Shown here: one piece after another, positions 10,400 to 20,947 of the stretch | Layout: each line of letters starts with the position of its first letter | How positions within the stretch are numbered: position 1 is the stretch's first letter | Origin: Haplomitrium mnioides | Taxonomy: Eukaryota; Marchantiophyta; Haplomitriopsida; Calobryales | Assembly (NCBI GenBank): GCA_049999725.1 | Contig: JBNGIS010021109.1 | Span: 1 to 35,154 of the forward strand | DNA: 35,154 bases | Direction: 5' to 3' | Translations under genes and position numbers: made by a program | The notes under the pieces: generated by a model | The model's database searches: none | What the model was told of the DNA's origin: nothing | Seen by the model: only the letters and a program-made list of their open reading frames with translations

Positions 10400-11600
10400 A
10401 TTGTGATACAAAAAATGCAAATAAGTCATCCATAGTGGTCTGGGTTCTATCCTATATTTGACTGGTATGGGAATAGTCAATTGCTATTTCATCGTTGTTT
10501 GTTGCAATGTGTAATGATGTCAATGATGTTGGCTTATTATTTGAGCCTTTAGGTCTGGCATGCTTTGCTCGAGGCTGTATTTTAGTGCTAGGCGTGTCAA
10601 CTTTTTGAAGTTGTGTTGGTGCACTGGCAGCTTCAATATGTGATTTGGTGACGTTGGCTGCATTGTTAAATGCATCAGACATTTTGATTAATGTTTGCTA
10701 TAAATGGAGGAGTCATTTGACTTTGGCATCGGAATATCCGTTTTGTTGGTCGAAGTTTAATGGCAAGTGTTGGTGCCATATTAAGTTGTCCTCAGGTTTG
10801 GGTTGTATAGCTTTGTCCTCTTATGTCAGATGTAGAAAAGATTCTTCAAAGAATTGACAATATGCAAATCAAAACTTAAACACATTAGAGGTTGAGGGTT
10901 CAAGATATCAGATGATAGTAGTAGATTCAAAACTGATATATATGTCTTTTTGGCATTGTGGTCCCATCTTTGTTTGGTGTGGCCCTAAGATTGAGACAAG
11001 TACGATGAAGCCAAATGTACGTAGATGTGACATATTTGTTGGGATTCCCACTGCAAGTTGATGTGGGGAATTCTGATTAAATGCAGATGGTCTGTAACGC
11101 AATAGAGATGCTGCGTGCATGACTGCATCTCCTCAAGCAGTAGTGGCAAGATTTGAGTTCAGAAGCAATGGTCTTGCTATGAGTTGTATTCTCTTAATAG
11201 CAGATTTTGCGATGCCATTTTGAAGGTGTACATGTGGAACTATATATTGTATGTCTATGCCAATAGATGAGTAGAAATTGTCAAAATTTTGTGAAGAGAA
11301 TTCTCCAGCATTGTCCACTCTCAAGTTTTTGATTGAGTAATCAAGGAGCTGGGCTAAGAGTTTCAAGATTTGAGACAATAGCTTTGGGAAGACCATTATT
11401 TTGGTTATAAGAAGAGATACTTCCGACCATTTGGATGATGCATCAATGGTAACAAGGAAGTATCGGAATGGTCCCAAAGGTGGATGGATAGGTCCACAGA
11501 CATCAATGTGGATTCTTTAAGAAAGCAAGGAATCATGATTGTTGTTTTGCCGTGAGAAGGTACAACTCTCAGTTTACCTTGTGCGGATGCTAAGCATGGA
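10400..11600 (-). pseudogene. Element A: integrase and C-terminal linker
   Basis: Integrase inserts the cDNA into host DNA through a D,D-35-E core. On the minus strand I see IDVCGPIHPP-like first-Asp context (about 11480-11510), GPFRYFLVTIDASSKWSEV, the second Asp in LRVDNAGEF (about 11310) and the Glu region NGIAKSAIKRIQLIARPLL, where the usual A-E-S has become A-K-S, so the catalytic Glu appears to be Lys. It continues with MHAASLLRYRPSAFNQNS and a linker with ARPKGSNNK. Two frameshifts and stops split it (11623-11405, 11477-11133, 11120-10908, 10682-10452). Confidence 0.8.
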
Positions 11601-11609
11601 GTATTCAAT

Positions 11610-12345
11610 AGCAGTGGATGCATGTTCTATGGTATGCCTTTGCTGTCATTTTTGATGCGGTAGAACATGTCTCGGCCTGGATACCCTATGCGGTTGTGCC
11701 ATGTGAGAGCTGTGGAGACCGGTTTCGCGAAGACATGATATGAGCATATTTTTGTAGTGTACAGTCCAGGTGGTGATAGTGAGAAGAATTCATGCATGTC
11801 AAGGCCTGCTGTTGTTGGGCTCATGATATGGAGGACTTCAGTGTTCTGAAATGATCTGGTTTGAATGTGAAAACCGTTTTGTCGTATATCCTAGAAATTG
11901 ATGAGGTTTCTGGTTGTTGTAGGTGCATAAATTGCAAATTTGATATCCAATCTTGTTCCATTTAGAAATAGTATGGTTGCTATCCTTCTTCAATTTGATT
12001 GTGGCTGGTAACTGTTGTCATAGGCTTGGAAGAAGGTTTGATTGATGAGAAGTATTTTTAGTCTTGCAATGTGGTGTGCAAAGATCCGTTGTCTACAATG
12101 CAAGTTATTCCATATTCGTTTTTGTGGTTTGGCAGATGTGAGTGAGTCATGTAATTTTCAAGATGTAGATTGTATTGAGGGTATGCATCCATGTCTGCCA
12201 AATCCAGTAAGTTGCCCTGTACCTCATAGTTGTGAGGTTTGATGTTTTGTTAGTATAGTTGCGCTAGGTGCACTGGTACTCTGCAAGTGGGCTGGGTGTG
12301 GCCACGTGTGCCACATCCATTGCAGGTTGTTTGAGGTTGGCGCGA
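11610..12345 (-). pseudogene. Element A: zinc knuckle, protease and GAG-pre-integrase
   Basis: The minus strand carries a CX2CX4HX4C knuckle, CNGCGTRGHTQPTC, near 12290-12330, which in Gag binds the RNA genome. A retropepsin-type motif IVDNGSLHT follows at about 12080-12100, with N in place of the usual S/T of D-S/T-G. Then comes the GAG-pre-integrase zinc region with HNRIGYPGRDMFYRIKN (about 11640-11700; canonical H-x-R-L-G-H-P-G). It is broken by stops and frameshifts. Confidence 0.75.
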
Positions 12346-13189
12346 ATGAGAATAAGTTCACCGGCCTCTATAAGATTGTCGGCCACCTCTATTGTTCCAT
12401 GTGCGCTGTGAAGTGCGTTTTGGTGTCGTCGATGTGCAACGTTTGTAGTGTCGATCCTTGTTATTGGGGGTCGGAGGTCGATTGGTGGTCTGGCGGGTGG
12501 TGCTCCTCCTGAATCTGGAGTGTCCCCTTCCTCTTCCTCTTGAGAGGGTTCTATTTCTGGATTAGAGGTACATCACAGTCCCTGTACAGTGTGATTCAGG
12601 GTTCTATGAGGGAGCGGCAGACCCCGGTGGTCTTTTCTTTGCATTTTCCACGAGGAGCAGTTGATGCTTTTCAGCTAGTAGCATGTATGCTATGAGTTCA
12701 AAGTATCGAAAGAATCACATATTGCGATATTGTGATGCTAGAATGAGATTTCTCATAGGTTAAGTTGATAGAATTTTCTCTATATATTCTTTGTCGGTCA
12801 CGGGGTGGCTACATATTTCCAACTGTGAGACGATGCAAAATAGTTTGTTGTTGTAGTTTACTATGGATGTATGGTCCTGAACTCGGATGTTGATACAATT
12901 GTGTCTCGCTGCAAGGAGTGATATGCTTGTCAGATGGTAAAATCTGAGTTTCCCATAGTAGATGGGGACTGTGATAATTCAAGTATTGGAGTCTCAGAGG
13001 TTCCACCATGTGGTGTCTGATCAGAATGAGAGCTCTAGCTGTATCACATGGGGTAATATTATCATCCGTGTTGATGATTTCATGGATGCCTTTGGATGTC
13101 AGGTATGTCGTTACGTCTAGTGACCATGATGAGTAGTTGGAGCCATCCAATCTCATAGCTTGGAATTTCAGAGATTCTACAGATGCCAT
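12346..13189 (-). pseudogene. Element A: gag
   Basis: Gag forms the virus-like particle. The start is taken as the ATG at 13189 (MASVESLKFQ), which aligns with element B's gag ATG at 17016; the longer open frame upstream to 13276 is leader. Clear blocks are LDGSNYSSWSLDVTTYLTSK, DTARALILIRHHMVEPL and LRLQYLNY. A frameshift then occurs near 12950, after which the other frame continues with RVQDHTSIVNY and a KILSTYL block. This pattern (L-D-G-x-N-Y, R-H-H-L, T-x-E-D-x-x-E-K-T-x-S-T-F) fits the copia Ale gag family. Confidence 0.8.
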
Positions 13190-14677
13190 TTGCAGGTCTA
13201 TGCTCTGTTTTGCTAGGAATACTTGTGAATGAGAAAGGTGAACCAGATGATCTAGCAAATGCAGCTGCTGGGTCAAGGCTGCATTTGTTTGTCTTCAGTA
13301 TAGATTGGTGATCAATTTGGGTTTCAATTGATCACAGACCCATGTACCTGTTTATATTTTTTGCTTTAAGTGGAAAAATGAAAAATAGGAAAGAATTAAC
13401 TAATTGCGAGTCGATCGGTATGTACACCGAGAAATGAAATAAGAAATTGATGTTGCTAAGGGATGAAGAAACTGCCCTGCATAAGCACATGTCTACTCCT
13501 TCTGATGTGCCGATAGCGTGTCCTCCTAGAGCTTCCTTGTGTCTCCTCCTAGAGCTAAAACAGAGCCTAGTCCTCGATCATTGTGGTGCCTCTTTTGCAA
13601 TACTAATTCTATGACGAAGGGAAAAGTAACAGTTGTAGGCTTGGCCAGATAGAGGTTGAGCTCGTGGAGGTGACAGGGTCAGCATTTCTTGTTAGTATGA
13701 ATTGCTTGTAATCTCTATGAGAAGCATTTCAGAATCAACGAGTATGTCCCTTGTGAGGGATAGATTTGTTCAGAGAATAGAAAAGAATCAATCGATGATA
13801 ATCAAAAAATGGGTTGAGAAAGTTGAACCGCAAAGTTTTGGAGAATAAAGTGAAAGAGCTGGAAGTAGTAAGATACATTGTTGCCCTTTCGTTGAATGTC
13901 GATACAGCTTCTGTGTAGTCGTCTATGTGAAGGTATCTTCCACCGAAGATGTCTTTGGCGGGGTCTTTGTTGCTGCATAAACAAGTGAGTTGAACTTGTG
14001 CAAAGGTGTGAGTAGTGTGTGCCTTGTGTCTCCCTTGCTTAGATAGTGCTCTGTTGTGAGGAACAATAGAGAACAAAGACAGTAACAAGGTAATACTAGA
14101 AACTGAGAAAAAAAGAACAATAAAGGTTCGTATACAATGGTGTCGAAGGAGAATAGGTGGACACGTAGGTTCCTATGCTGGACAGTTCCTAGCAAAGAAA
14201 ATGGAGAAGACAAGAATCTCATGTGGAACCATGTATTGAAATAGTGAAGAGAGATAACAATGGTTCATGAGTATAGATGTCAGTGTAGAAATGTAGCACT
14301 AGAAACAGAACGAGAATGGAGAGTTTGACTTGATATTTGTTGATGTCGAGGGGACAACTTCAACTTGTCATAGGTGAGGAACAAAGACAAACAAACAATG
14401 AGGATACAATGCATGTCGGCCTTGGGTATGCACATAGTGTTGTGGTGCTCTACTGAAGTCGACGAGTCAAGAAAGGAACTAGCCAATGCAACTCAAATGT
14501 TGTCGGCCAGATGTAATCAACAAAAGGAAAAGATCACCCGAGGGGTCGCAGGAGAGAGCGATGTTGTCAAGTAGAGATAAAAAAAAAAAAGTTCTTCAGT
14601 TGAGCAATCTCGAAGTGTCACGCAAAAGAGCAAGTTGTCGCATAACAGAAGAGCTAGTATGCCGCCAAGCAAAGGAA
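13190..14677 (-). other. Element A: 5' leader, shortened
   Basis: No coding region is recognised. On the minus strand the sequence aligns in blocks with element B's leader. For example, the block around 14340-14420 matches 15790-15890 (TGCATTGTATCCTC, TTGTCTTT, GACAAG-TTGAAGTTGTC). Compared with B, A lacks several hundred bases next to the LTR, including the GTTATCAGCACG junction where a primer-binding site is expected. Confidence 0.6.
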
Positions 14678-14738
14678 GCATACACACGGGAGTCTCCAAG
14701 ACGAATGAGTAGATTGATTAGGTCAAGACTATATATCT
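14678..14738 (-). repeat. Element A 5' LTR remnant
   Basis: This is about 60 bp matching 8521-8580 and the inverse of 14925-14976, with a TATA-like ACTATATAT at the distal end. The rest of the LTR is missing and gives way to AT-rich spacer. Confidence 0.65.
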
Positions 14739-14900
14739 GCAACAAAATAAAATAATAAAATAAAAATATAGAAATGAACAATAAATAAATAGTAAACTTA
14801 AAATAATAATTAAATACTAATATAAGGTAAAATAAAATAGTAATAAATAATAAACATCTAATATAATATAATAGAATAATTATTATAGGGACATGTAGAG
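14739..14900. other. AT-rich spacer between head-to-head elements
   Basis: About 160 bp of almost pure A/T, with repeated AATAAAAT and TAATAAAT words, separates the LTR remnants of A and B, which point outward. No U3 similarity between the two sides is seen. Confidence 0.7.
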
Positions 14901-14998
14901 ACATATATATACCCCATGTAAGCAATCCCGACCTAGTCATTCTACTCATCCGTTTTGGAGACTCCCGTGTGTATGCGTGCGGTGCTCATGCGATAACA
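14901..14998 (+). repeat. Element B 5' LTR remnant and internal junction
   Basis: It contains a TATA-like ATATATATACCCC (about 14903), TGGAGACTCCCGTGTGTATGC and GTGCTCATGCGATAACAC. The LTR probably ends next to GTTATCAGCACGC (15000-15012); I recall GTTATCAGCACG as a common word at the LTR/internal junction of Ale elements. The GATAAC/GTTATC pair also makes a short inverted repeat. Confidence 0.6.
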
Positions 14999-17015
14999 CG
15001 TTATCAGCACGCAAGGACTCTACATTCTTTTTTCTCTCACATATGCTCACGCTGCACCAACATTTGGAAAAGCTCCTGCATCTACGTACTACGTTCTACC
15101 TTTGCGTTGGACTCCTTTTTCTATAATTTTGCTCCCGTGCACATTTCATTTTTTTCTCTTTCGCTACTTTCCTAACAAGGTTTTCCTCTTCTCTTTGAGC
15201 ATCCATCCTTTTCTTTCTTCGTCTCTTTTTTTTCTCTTAGAAAACCTCTCCGTACGAGCTAGGGCGCACTCACGCCTCGCGACCCTAGCATGCTCTTGCT
15301 CGCATTGCTCGCTTGGCTACTCCTTCTCACATTGCTCACTTGGCTACTTCTATTTGCATTGCTCACTTTTGCTACTCCTGCTTGACCCTGCTCGACACTG
15401 CTCAACTTTGCTATTCTGGCTTACTAGCGTTGCTACTCAATGCTTTGTCTGATGATTCTTGCTCACCCGTTTTGATGCACCGTCGACCTTCGACTTGACG
15501 ACATTCCACTCTTCCAGACAACGTCGCGCTCCTCATTCGATGAACTTCTCACCTTCTCTCTTCTCTTGTTGGCAGCATACTTGCTTCTCTACTTTGCGAC
15601 TGCTCGGCTAGAGAGCTTCTCTCTCCTTTTTCTTGGTCTCAACTTGACAACATTGCTCCCTAGTGCGACCTCACAACTGATCTTCTTTTTCCTTTCCTTG
15701 TTGACTTCCCTTTGTTCGACGACTTTGAGCAACATTGGCTCATTACTCTCTTGACTCGTCGACTCTGTGCGTGCCCGAAGCTAGCCTGCATTGTATCCTC
15801 TTGTTTGTTTTGTCTTTATTCCTTGGCCCATGACAAGCTGAAGTTGTCTCCTTGATAGCAACAACTATGAGGTCATACTCTCCATTTTCTTCCTAATTCT
15901 ATTGCTAACATCTATGCTTACAAACCAGTGTTGTATCTCTTCACCATTTCAACCAACGGTTCTTTGTGAAACTTTTTCTTTCTCTACTTTCTATGTTAGA
16001 AGTTGTCGAGCATAGGAGACAACACCAACGTGTACACCCACCATCCTTCGACACCATAGTATACAAACTCCTATCGACTTCTTCCTCTCAATTTCTGGTA
16101 TTACCTTATTGTTGGCTTAGTTCTCTACTGTGCCAGAGCACTATCTAAGTAGGAGAAAGCCCAAGCACAGGTTGCATAGACCTATGCACAAGTTCGACTC
16201 ACTTGTTTATGCAACATCAAAGACCTAGCCAAAAACATCTTTGGTGAAAGATACCTTCACACAGGCGACTACACAAGAAGCTACATCAACAGTCAACAAA
16301 AGAGCAACTCTACACCCTGCAACTTCTAGCTCTTTCACTCTGTTCTCCAAAACTTCTTGGTTCAGATTTCTCAACCCATTCTTTGATCATCTTTGTTTGA
16401 TTTTTTTTTTCTTTTTGGTTCTCTGAACGAATCTATCCCTCACAAGGGATATACTTATTGATTCTAAACTACTTCTGACAAAGGTTACAGGCGAATCATA
16501 CTAACAAGAAGCACTGACCCCTGTCACCTCCGAAGCTCAACCCCTACCTATACGTGCAACTGTTACCTTTCTTTTCTTGTTACAGAATCAGTATTGTAGA
16601 GAGGCACAACAACGACTCAGGACTAGGCTTTGTTTTAGCTCTGGGAGGACACACAAGGAAGATCTAGGAGGACACGCTACCAACATACTAGAAGCAATAG
16701 ATGCATATGAATACAGGGCAGTTCCTTCATCCATTAGCCACATCAATTTCTTATTTCATATCTCAGTGTTTATACCAATCAACACGCAGCTAGTCAATTC
16801 TTTCTTATTTTTCATTTCATTTTTTGATCTTTCCACTTAAAGCAGAAAACATAAACAGGCACAAGGGTTTGTGATCGACCAAACATCAAGTCAATCACCA
16901 ATCTGTACCAGGTACACACAATCGCAGCCCTGATTGAGCAACTGCATTCGCCAGAAATTCTAGTTCATCTTTCTTATTCACAAGTATTCTCAACAGGATA
17001 GAGAATAGATCCACA
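14999..17015 (+). other. Element B: long pyrimidine-rich leader
   Basis: About 2 kb lie between the LTR and the gag ATG. The plus strand is rich in CTT and CTC. A three-copy repeat of about 28 bp (GCATTGCTCACTTGGCTACT type) lies at 15300-15385. ORFs here are low-complexity and do not align in frame with element A, so the region is treated as untranslated. Confidence 0.55.
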
Positions 17016-17736
17016 ATGACATCTGTGGAATCTCTGAAATTCCAAGCTCTGAAATTGGACGGCTCCAATTACTGCTCTTGGTCACTAGACGCTACGACTT
17101 ATTTAACATCCAAGGCTATCCGTGAAGTCATAAACACGGAGGACAACATCACCCCATGTGATGCAGCAAGAGCCCTCATCATGATCAAACACCACCTGGT
17201 GGAACCTCTGAGACTCCAATACTTGAACTATCAACAGTCCCCATCTACTATGGGAAGAACTAAAACTCATATTTGACCATTTGATAAGCATATTGCTCCC
17301 TGCAGCGAGACACAATTGGATTAACCTACGAGTTTAGGACCACACATCTATTGTCAACTACAACATCAAACTACTTTGCATTGTCTCACAGCTAGCAATC
17401 TGCGGTCACTCTATGACCGATGAAGAACAAATAGAGAAAACTCTATCGACCTTCCTTATGAGAAATCTCATTTTGGCATCACAATATCGCAATATGCGAT
17501 TCACTTGGTACTCTGAACTCATAGTATACATGCTACTTGCTGAAAATCATCAACTGCTCCTCGTGGAAAATGCAAAGAAAAGACCCCGAGGATCTGCCGC
17601 TCCTCATCAAAACCTTGAATCACACTTTACAAGGATCAATCTTTAATCCCACTCGAGGAACAGACATTGTTCCAGAGGAAGAGGTAATCCTAGATTCAAG
17701 GGGAGCTACAACCGCTCGACCAACAGTCGACCTTCA
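17016..17736 (+). pseudogene. Element B: gag, interrupted
   Basis: The ATG at 17016 opens MTSVESLKFQALKLDGSNYC, continuing SWSLDATTYL and DAARALIMIKHHLVEPL. A one-base frameshift near 17238 moves the reading to the frame with LWEELKLIFDHLISILLP. A stop stands where element A has Q in RVQDHTS (about 17335; CAG to TAG). MTDEEQIEKTLSTFL (17413 on), a tyrosine-rich block and LLLVENAKKRPRGS follow. The block order is that of copia Ale gag. The reading is then cut at 17736; the CCHC knuckle lies beyond 28141. Confidence 0.85.
17728..17736 (+). repeat. 9-bp direct repeat, left copy
   Basis: CGACCTTCA occurs here and again at 28141-28149, exactly where element B's similarity to element A stops and resumes. 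Element A has a single equivalent (CGACCTCCG). This is what a target-site duplication would look like. Confidence 0.6.
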
Positions 17737-19567
17737 GAAAGGAAAAGGAAGGAAACACTCTGTTGCAGCAGTATGTTGAGCTACCAAAGCAAGCATGCTC
17801 CACGTTATCGGTGATTTTAAGGATATAAGAGAAGCCAATGATTGGGAGGTGTGATCTTCAGCAGTGGTAAGGAGGTTATCGGACGTGGCCGCCTTATAGG
17901 GATATCGAGTGATGAGCTCAAGAGATTCCGGAAGGTCTATTGGCAACGGTCAAGATGTATCGAGGACTGTGTTTATTCATTGCCTTTCTCTGGAGGAGGA
18001 TATTTTATTATTATGGTTGATAACGACTTTTGGAGCAAGTATGGCTAAGGTTGGAAATTTGGACTGGCATGGAGAAGCCATTATAATTGGAAAATATAAA
18101 AGATAAAAAAATAAAATAAAATAAAGAGTTTTGCTTTTGATTTAAAACTAGAGTAGGGCAATAGAATAGGATAGAGTAATAAATAATATAAAATGAAAGA
18201 AGTTCATTGGTAGGATAGGATGATAGGATAATAGGTCAAAATAAGAGAAATAGGGTAATAGGTTTTGTTTTGATTAGGAGTGTAGGAAAATTTTGAGAGA
18301 TATAGATAAAGAGAATAAAAGTATAAAAATAATAACAATAATAAAACATTTTAGTAAAACTAACCTACTGTTGGAGGCCAAGCCAAGCCCACTACACTAC
18401 TCTATTTTTAAGCCTTTTATCACTTGGAGGACAGCGTGCCCTGGGGAAGGGTTAAGCCCTGAACTAGGTCCGTCCAGGGGCAGAAGAAGGATAAGTAGAT
18501 GGCCTTATACCCCTCTAGGGGGCTGCCTCTCGAAAGGAGGAAAGAGCAATATCCTTATATACAGCTCATATGACGTCGTGGAAAACTTATGGGATATATG
18601 CGGAGGCCAGGGCGACTCGCGAATATGCCCGTGGATTTCCTCTGATTATGACTTTGAGAATGAGCGCATGGTGATGATGAATCCTTTGTGATCGAATGAA
18701 AAGCTGAATCCAGCAAAAGGCATGTTCGAGTCGATTGTGCTGTATTGGAATGAAGCTAGAGATAATCGAGATGCGTGACATCCATGTGCATTGAAGATTA
18801 TGAATGAAGGCTGTTTGATTGGTTGAAGATGAACCCGTGAAGTAGATATCCAGCGAAGAAGGAACGAATTAAACCAAATGGTGGTGGCAGCCATGTGCTG
18901 CAAAGCCATGCGAGTATCAATCAGCATGCGACTAGGCTCAGGAAACGAATGTTTGGAAGGAAGATTTTCGAGGAAGAATCGCTGAGCGATAAAGGCCGTG
19001 AAACCGATGCTGATAAGAACGTTCCTGTTGCGTTGAAAAATCTGTTGCGACAAACGAGCCGATCCGACGAGATCTGTGTGAAGAACAATTGAGCTGCGAA
19101 GTAGAAGATGCTACGAAAGAAAGAATCGCCTTGCGAGGGGGCCTGGTTGAGGAAGAATTGTTCATGTAGAATTGATCAGCTGCATGGAAGATTCGAATCA
19201 ATTGAGTTGCGAAGAGCGCTGGAACGAGGTATTTACCTGTGAAGAACTAAATTTGCAGAGAAGAGGCCTGTGCGATTCACCTAGCAAGAAGAAGCTAAAG
19301 TGAAAGAGGATTGTCAAGCGGTGATGTGCGAAGATTCTTGAAGAAGGTCACGGTTGTGAAAGAAGAATTGCGCATACGAATGTAAGAAGAGGATCCCTAC
19401 GAAGAGAAATTCCAGATGCGGTGAAGGTTGAACGTCCTTAATTGAAGAATCGGATGAGAACGAGTGATGCGATGAACGATTTGAGTGAAGAAATCTGAAG
19501 AATCCAAAGAGCGAGGTCCGTTGTCCGCGAGGAGTCTGATCTGAAGAGGCGAGCGGAAAGGAACCTT

Positions 19568-19735
19568 CCTAAGTGGGGAACCCCACTTAAGTTGGTTCCG
19601 ATCAGCCTCCCTAAGTGGAGAGAACCGGTTAAACTGGATCCGATTAGGCTTCCTAAGTGGCGGGGACTTGTTACCAGGGTTCCGATGTGCCATCCGAAGT
19701 AGGGAACCCCACTTAAGAGGGATCCGAAGCGATGG
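19568..19735 (+). repeat. Four-copy 42-bp tandem repeat
   Basis: Units start at 19568, 19610, 19652 and 19694, an exact 42-bp period. Each begins CCTAAGTGG (CCGAAGTAG in the last) and contains a GGTTCCGAT or GGATCCGAT block. Unit 1 contains a 9-bp inverted repeat, TAAGTGGGG/CCCCACTTA, with a 2-bp loop (19570-19589). A lone CCTAAGTGGAGAGGACTT copy sits at 20172. 42 is a multiple of 3, which is why a minus-strand ORF runs through it. Confidence 0.85.
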
Positions 19736-20707
19736 AAGGATTAAGCGGCCGGAATGGTGATATATTGACAATTCGGACTGAAGAAAGGGGTAATCTTAAA
19801 AGTTCAAACGGGACCTGCGGAAGATCTGAGAAAGTTTGAAATGGATTTACGGGAGTTATTGTTCTTACAACAAACTTTTCCACGAGTGAGTAAGGGGAGT
19901 AATGACTGAACGGCCGAAATAGCGATCTATTGATAATTTGGACTATGGAAGGGATTAATGAGCATTAGCAAAAGAGAGACTTATTGCCGATCCAGACTGA
20001 AGGGAAGATAAGTTTGAAAGTTCAAATTGGACAAGGGTGAAAGTTCAAATTTGTCCAGAGATTGAAAGTTCAAAAAGGGTACAGATTCGAGAGACAAAAG
20101 TTTGACACGCGAGGAGCTGCGGGTGCAAGAGAGTTTCTTTGTTGTTCTTATCGCGGGCGTTTTGACGAGTTACCTAAGTGGAGAGGACTTATTCATTGTT
20201 CTTATGTCAAGCGACTGAAGAAGCTAGTTCCAAAGGAAGAAGGAGTAGTTATTATATCAAGCAAGTTCATGAGTTAGTGAAAATGGAGCGTGGGAAGGAG
20301 TTCCTACAGTGAGTTAGTGGAAGATGGGAGGTTTTGTTATGTTCTTATAAGAAGCATTGAAACAGTTGGAGGAAACAGAGTCCTCCCAATTGAATCAAAT
20401 GAAGACAATGACGGAGGTTTGCAGATTTAGGCTAGGAAAATGAAGCGTAGGATTTAGTTAGCATGTTAGTTTTAAGTAATTATTTATAGGATAGTGTGTA
20501 GATAATAGTTGATAGCAATAGACAGGGGTCTGTTAGCTATGATTATGTTGTAATGGATTAGTAGAGTGATAGTTCAGATGAAGATAGTTATATATTCTTA
20601 TATAGAATGTTAATAGAGGTCAGCGGAAGGGGATAACTGCTGTTTTGGCAGTTATTTTCTTAGTAAGTGGAGAGTGCAATTGAGCATTTGTAAGAGAGGG
20701 AGCTCTC

Positions 20708-20712
20708 ATGTG
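20708..20712. repeat. Element C target-site duplication, left
   Basis: ATGTG precedes the left LTR at 20713 and is repeated at 27088-27092 after the right LTR. Five bp is the standard copia target-site length. Confidence 0.85.
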
Positions 20713-20935
20713 TGTTAGAGTTAGAGGCAGAAATCACATATGCACATAGCAATGCAAGAATGTACTTCACTATACGGCAGGAGCGCCAACAAATACAGAG
20801 GGGAAGAGAGAGCATGAATGTGCATCTCAAGCAGCCCAATATATATACACACCTAAGCTAACTGGCCTAACATAACTGTGCACTAACTAAGGTGGCTGCC
20901 AAGTTAACCGGCAGTTAGAGCTCGAAATCTCAATA
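20713..20935 (-). repeat. Element C 3' LTR
   Basis: It is 223 bp and matches 26859-27087 throughout, lacking a 6-bp GCATGA-type block and differing at three further bases. The boundary is fixed by the flanking ATGTG repeats on the left and the polypurine tract on the right. Confidence 0.92.
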
Positions 20936-20947
20936 CTCCCCCTCGAG
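20936..20947 (-). promoter_or_regulatory. Element C polypurine tract
   Basis: The plus strand reads CTCCCCCTCGAGC, so the sense strand has CGAGGGGGAG directly before the LTR's TATTGAG. This is the position and composition expected for the plus-strand primer. Confidence 0.85.

Larger units (their letters stand above)
8493..14738 (-). mobile_element. Element A: degraded Ale/Retrofit-like Ty1/copia retrotransposon
   Basis: Read on the minus strand the parts come in copia order: LTR remnant (14678-14738), leader, gag (from 13189), CCHC knuckle, protease, GAG-pre-integrase, integrase (to about 10900), linker, RT/RNase H tail (9826-9063), 3' LTR remnant (9040-8493). The gag reads LDGSNYSSWSLDVTTYL, and the integrase C-terminal region and the RNase H end SIVDIFTKPLP are typical of the Ale/Retrofit lineage as I know it. 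The plus-strand string GCATACACACGGGAGTCTCC at 8521 recurs at 14678, marking the two LTRs. Frameshifts and stops occur in every domain, and the RT core is missing. It is an old, non-autonomous remnant. Confidence 0.85.
14901..17736 (+). mobile_element. Element B, 5' part: Ale/Retrofit-like Ty1/copia retrotransposon
   Basis: This plus-strand relative of element A has an LTR remnant (14901-14998), a long leader (to 17015) and gag (17016-17736). It is inverted relative to A and clearly diverged from it, so it is not a fresh palindromic copy. Gag is interrupted at 17736 by foreign DNA; homologous sequence resumes at 28141 in the same orientation. Both pieces together form one element cut by a 10.4-kb insertion. 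Confidence 0.8.
17737..20712. mobile_element. Unidentified insertion in element B, left part
   Basis: With 27093-28140 this makes about 4 kb of DNA (element C removed) inserted into element B. No coding region is recognised. Features are an AT-rich stretch at 18090-18360, a GC-richer block at 18420-18630, a 42-bp tandem repeat at 19568-19735, and a possible promoter-like AT block TATATATTCTTATATAG near 20590 followed by a purine-rich GTAAGAGAGGGAG. The ends (GAAAGGAAAAGG left, GTGCTACGACA right) are not inverted repeats of each other and I found no LTR pair. It may be a non-autonomous element or filler. Confidence 0.45.

Noticed and set aside
13190-13276. Upstream extension of element A gag (29 extra codons)
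   Set aside because: The homologous frame in element B starts at the internal ATG (17016), so the extension is leader sequence.
18293-18691. 132-codon ORF in the unidentified insertion
   Set aside because: It starts at a non-ATG codon, overlaps minus-strand ORFs of similar length and has no recognisable domain.
19397-19771. 124-codon minus-strand ORF
   Set aside because: It exists because the 42-bp tandem repeat is a multiple of three; no domain is seen.
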